Positions 61,189 to 64,000 of a stretch of 64,000 nt of DNA are shown in pieces. The stretch's first letter is position 1. Each line of letters opens with the position of its first letter. The stretch is taken from contig NZ_BOMQ01000063.1 in NCBI RefSeq assembly GCF_016862275.1, positions 62,001-126,000 on the forward strand, read 5' to 3'. The position numbers and the translations under genes were made by a program. The DNA comes from Actinoplanes nipponensis. Lineage in GTDB: Bacteria > Actinomycetota > Actinomycetes > Mycobacteriales > Micromonosporaceae. The notes under the pieces were generated by a model. That model made no database searches and was not told the DNA's origin. It was given only the letters and a program-made list of their open reading frames with translations.

Positions 61189-61328
61189 CCATCGCCCTCC
61201 CTAGCTTGTCAGTCGTTGTCATAGATAGTCGCTGACCTGCGCAGACGCGGCTGTTCGCTGATCAACGTCTGCCACCAGTCGTCACCCGTTGGCATGAGTT
61301 TTCGGACGGGGGGGGTAAACGGGGGGGC
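61167..61328. repeat. Cassette-boundary repeat R3
   Basis: GTCGACAACCTACGCT (61167-61182), TTGTCAGTCGTTGTC (61206-61220), GACCTGCGCAGAC, CGTCTGCCACCAGTCGTCAC, GTTGGCATGAGTTTTCGG and G8-TAAAC-G7. It lies between the NTPase-WD40 gene and the 3' end of the next cargo gene; the order of blocks is as in R1 and R2. Confidence 0.7.
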
Positions 61329-61535
61329 CGGACCGGGCCACCGGCCGCCACGGCGAACCGCGAACCCGGACGGCGTCGTACCTGCGGGGGCCGTTGGTTG
61401 TCAGACCTGCCATAGGGCGGTTGACGGCCTGGCGTGCGTCAGCGTGGGCGCTGAATGCTCCGCCTCCCGCCGCTACCCGCAAGGCCGCGAACCTACTGGC
61501 CAGGTACCACGCCGTTCTTTGCCATTGCCGATGTT

Positions 61536-63554
61536 CTATTCACCGGTAAATGCCGGTCTCCAACATCTGGCCAAGAACCCTTGAATCTCGCGGTGGGGGA
61601 ACTGGAAGGCGTCACCTGCGCAGGTTAGGATCTGCTGATCCTGACTCCACCGGAGAAAGCGAAGGTAGTGCGGTGGCCCGTATCCGGCCGCAACGATCTT
61701 GTTTCGCACGTACTGGTACTGCACGACCGGTGCGCCACCGAATGCGAGCCAGTACCCCGCGACAGTCACGGGCGTCATCGGCAGCACGAGCACGAGGCTG
61801 TAGCCCCAGCTATGGGTGCGTACCCCGCTCAGTACGGCGGCCGTCACGAGGGCGGGTACAGCGACTGCGATCGTCATGAACATGGCGTTGGCCGCTGACC
61901 GACGCAACTGTTCCCCCGGGGACACCGCCGTCGTTTCGCGCAGTCGCTTCGGGCTGTCGATGGTGAGAAGTCCGGGCAGGTACAGGAGAGTGCACGTGCC
62001 ACAAATGCTGATGAGCGCCGCGTAAGGCACACGTATCCCGGTGAGCAACTCCTTCAGGAGGACGATAGGAATCATTACGGCCAGGAGTGAAACGCCGACA
62101 ACGGATACGCGCTCGGTCCAGACAACCCGCAAGGTTGTCAGGTTCCACAGCGGCTGGATGTACCGCTGGTTGTTAGCGTAGTTCCGGTTCACATGGTTTG
62201 CGGTCGTGGCGTAGACGAGCCCGGACGAAATGGCGGATATTAATAGCGCAACCAGGCTCACGCGGCCCGACACCGCCAACACCACGAACTGGGTCAATCC
62301 CCAGACCAGAATCGTGAGACGCAGACCGCGTTGCAACAGCCGCAATGGGCTGCCCATCATCGTGTCCGGATCAGAGTCCGGGATCTGCCCCGCCCACGCG
62401 GAAGGCAATCGGTCGACGGTCAGCGACGCAGCATCATTGGCGGTGAGCCACCAGGCTAGCCATTCCAGCCACCGCCGAGCGTCAGCTGCTGGGTACCGCG
62501 TCTGCCGACCGCGTCGAGCCAGCAGTTCGTCGACGTACGTGTTCAGTACATGGTCACGCCGCTGCCGCGCCGATCCTCTTCTCACCAGCTGCACATTGGG
62601 ATTGCTCGCCGAAACCCGCGCCACAATGCTGAGCATCAGGGGAGTGCGTACCATGTCCCACCAGGCCCGATCAGTGCTGGGCACCGAGGCGACAGCGGTA
62701 GCCGCCGGCCGCTGGAGGTTGCGAAGGTACTCGAGCGCTTGTTCTTGGGTCGGCGCGAGGACCTCAACCGCGGCGGTAACGGTGAGCGGTGTCCGCAACG
62801 CCTGATACTGCTTGGTGCGGCAACCGACGGCGATCCGTGCAAGGTGAGCCGTTTGAAACATCCCCATCGCGGCGACGACCTGGCGACGTCTTAATCCGCT
62901 GATCTCGTCCAACCCGTCGATCACGATGACCAGCCGGCTGCTATCCAGGCAAGCGCGGACGGTTTCTTTGTCAATTTTGTAATTGACGGCGGCCTGGGTG
63001 ACCACCCAGTCGTCGAACGCGCCGTGACGGCTGTCCCACGACTCCAAGCCCAGGTACACGGCAAGGTCAGGGTCGTCGTCCTGCTCGGCTTGCAAGCACA
63101 AGGTTGCACACAACTGCATCAGCATGACGGTTTTGCCGACACCGCCATCCCCGACAACCAGCAACGACTCTCCGCAGAGTCGGAATAGCGCGCTGACGTC
63201 GGCCGGGCCCGGGTCCGCTGGGCTACCCTGTGCCAGATCAGAGCGGCCAGCCAGCTTCACGGGGATGACCGGAACGTTATCTACAGCCCGACCCAGCTTG
63301 TTCGACAGCACGGCGTTAACACGACGAGCCGCGATACGTCGGGCTCTGGCGTCACGTCCGCCGGCGTCTCGTTTGATCTGCAGGCCACCGGCGGCCACCA
63401 TCAGAACAGCCAGAGGAATGAGCGCCCAGATCGCCCACCTGCCGAGCCAAGAAGGCAACATATCGCTGGCCAGATTGGTCGCGAGCCCGAACGCTGCAGT
63501 CGGCAAAGCCAATAGCAGGAGGGGCCACAGGGCAGGCAGCCTCGACAGACGCAT
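61536..63554 (-). CDS. Membrane-bound NACHT NTPase
   Basis: A 672-residue protein: two membrane helices at about 9-56, a NACHT domain with Walker A VVGDGGVGKT (about 134-142) and Walker B VIVIDGLDE (about 209-217), a helical part with WLEWLAWWLTANDA, then a C-terminal block of 5-6 helices (VSVVGVSLLAVMIPIVLLKE, LVLVLPMTPVTVAGYWLAFG) and a short soluble end (YLRFLRWSQDQQIL). ATG 63554 follows AGGAAGGG. NACHT proteins with membrane segments act as abortive-type effectors in other bacteria; that role here is inference. Confidence 0.78.
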   Translation of the reverse strand: MRLSRLPALWPLLLLALPTAAFGLATNLASDMLPSWLGRWAIWALIPLAVLMVAAGGLQIKRDAGGRDARARRIAARRVNAVLSNKLGRAVDNVPVIPVKLAGRSDLAQGSPADPGPADVSALFRLCGESLLVVGDGGVGKTVMLMQLCATLCLQAEQDDDPDLAVYLGLESWDSRHGAFDDWVVTQAAVNYKIDKETVRACLDSSRLVIVIDGLDEISGLRRRQVVAAMGMFQTAHLARIAVGCRTKQYQALRTPLTVTAAVEVLAPTQEQALEYLRNLQRPAATAVASVPSTDRAWWDMVRTPLMLSIVARVSASNPNVQLVRRGSARQRRDHVLNTYVDELLARRGRQTRYPAADARRWLEWLAWWLTANDAASLTVDRLPSAWAGQIPDSDPDTMMGSPLRLLQRGLRLTILVWGLTQFVVLAVSGRVSLVALLISAISSGLVYATTANHVNRNYANNQRYIQPLWNLTTLRVVWTERVSVVGVSLLAVMIPIVLLKELLTGIRVPYAALISICGTCTLLYLPGLLTIDSPKRLRETTAVSPGEQLRRSAANAMFMTIAVAVPALVTAAVLSGVRTHSWGYSLVLVLPMTPVTVAGYWLAFGGAPVVQYQYVRNKIVAAGYGPPHYLRFLRWSQDQQILTCAGDAFQFPHREIQGFLARCWRPAFTGE

Positions 63555-63749
63555 CAATGCCCTTCCTGGAAGTCCTTCTTGAGTGCCTCGATGAAGTCCG
63601 GCCCGCGACCATCACGCGCTGGCCCGCACCACTCTTAAGGGCCCATGGGAACGCAATCGCACAGATATTCTGATCAGTCGGAAACGTTTCCGGCTACCGG
63701 TGCGCCTAAACGCGGGCAACATGGAGCTGGAAGCGACCCAACGCACGGC
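63555..63749. other. Upstream region of the NACHT gene with a 14-bp palindrome
   Basis: CGGAAACGTTTCCG at 63679-63692 is a perfect palindrome of the LacI-family operator kind. No regulator gene is present nearby in the window. No other gene-like feature. Confidence 0.4.
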
Positions 63750-63878
63750 GCCAGCCTTGCCGTTGGCCGTAAAGATCAGTCCTTAGCTGCGCAGGTGCCA
63801 TCTCCAAGTGGCCAGTGCTTGTCAGCAATTGTCAATATGGTGACGGTTTCCCACGGGGGTAAATGGGGGGGTAACGGG
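63750..63878. repeat. Cassette-boundary repeat R4 (diverged)
   Basis: Most degraded copy: AGCTGCGCAGGTG (63785-63797), TTGTCAGCAATTGTC (63819-63833), GACGGTTTCCCACGGGGGT and TAAATGGGGGG. The GTCGAC...CCTACGCT block is hardly recognisable. The remaining bases to 64000 hold no gene that I can recognise. Confidence 0.5.
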
Positions 63879-64000
63879 GCACTCCATCAGTCGCGCCGCC
63901 CCCGTGATCCGGGGACGGTGCGCCGACAGTCCCGCCCTGGGCAGTGACACGACAACTGTAGGCGCGCGAGCGGGTCAGCGCACCCATGTGGCGATGACGC

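Overview
This is a high-GC actinobacterial chromosome segment, most likely from the Micromonosporaceae (Actinoplanes-like). The indications are the GC-rich third codon positions, a split bacterial NHEJ set (Ku, LigD-type polymerase, LigD-type ligase), the futalosine menaquinone genes mqnB and mqnD, SepH, an XPB helicase with its partner, DUF397/XRE pairs, and many promoters of the TANNNT type placed 6-8 nt before the start codon (leaderless genes).

Left part, about 1-41.7 kb, ordinary core and regulatory genes. It holds the end of a citrate synthase gene, serC, a second PLP aminotransferase, a frameshifted IS110 transposase remnant, a GNAT acetyltransferase, sepH, thpR, MFS exporters paired with GntR, MarR or TetR regulators, a purine permease, a block with mqnB and mqnD, a cold-shock protein, a HAD phosphatase, the XPB pair, a PadR/HAAS membrane-stress pair, the NHEJ genes, two NUDIX genes, a DJ-1 protein, small membrane proteins, an XRE(DUF5753)/DUF397 cluster, a geranylgeranyl-reductase-like flavoprotein divergent from an O-acetyltransferase-TetR-MFS operon, a MacB/FtsX-type ABC exporter and an AadA-like nucleotidyltransferase. 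Two distant paralogous genes (DUF6232 type) share a conserved 5' leader ending in an identical perfect hairpin.

Right part, about 42.6-64 kb, accessory DNA with the signature of defence islands. First comes a three-gene cluster: a TIR-like protein of the Pycsar/CBASS type, a nucleoside phosphorylase/nucleosidase overlapping it by 4 bp, and a membrane protein. Then, from a 3' tRNA fragment (tRNA-Thr-like) with its terminator at 47.4-47.5 kb, an integrated island runs beyond the right edge. It is built as a one-way array: a diverged repeat of about 130-160 bp (R1-R4 at 47.5, 55.9, 61.2 and 63.8 kb) lies downstream of the 3' end of each cargo block, and all cargo is on the minus strand. Block A is a six-gene TerY-like phosphorylation module (glutamine-amidotransferase-like protein, vWA, PP2C, protein kinase, DUF4407 membrane protein, vWA-like protein) with a remnant integrase next to R1. 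Block B is a small protein plus a 1301-residue NTPase-WD40 protein. Block C is a membrane NACHT protein. This modular, integrase-poor, repeat-bounded array of STAND/kinase cargo is the most unusual structure in the window.
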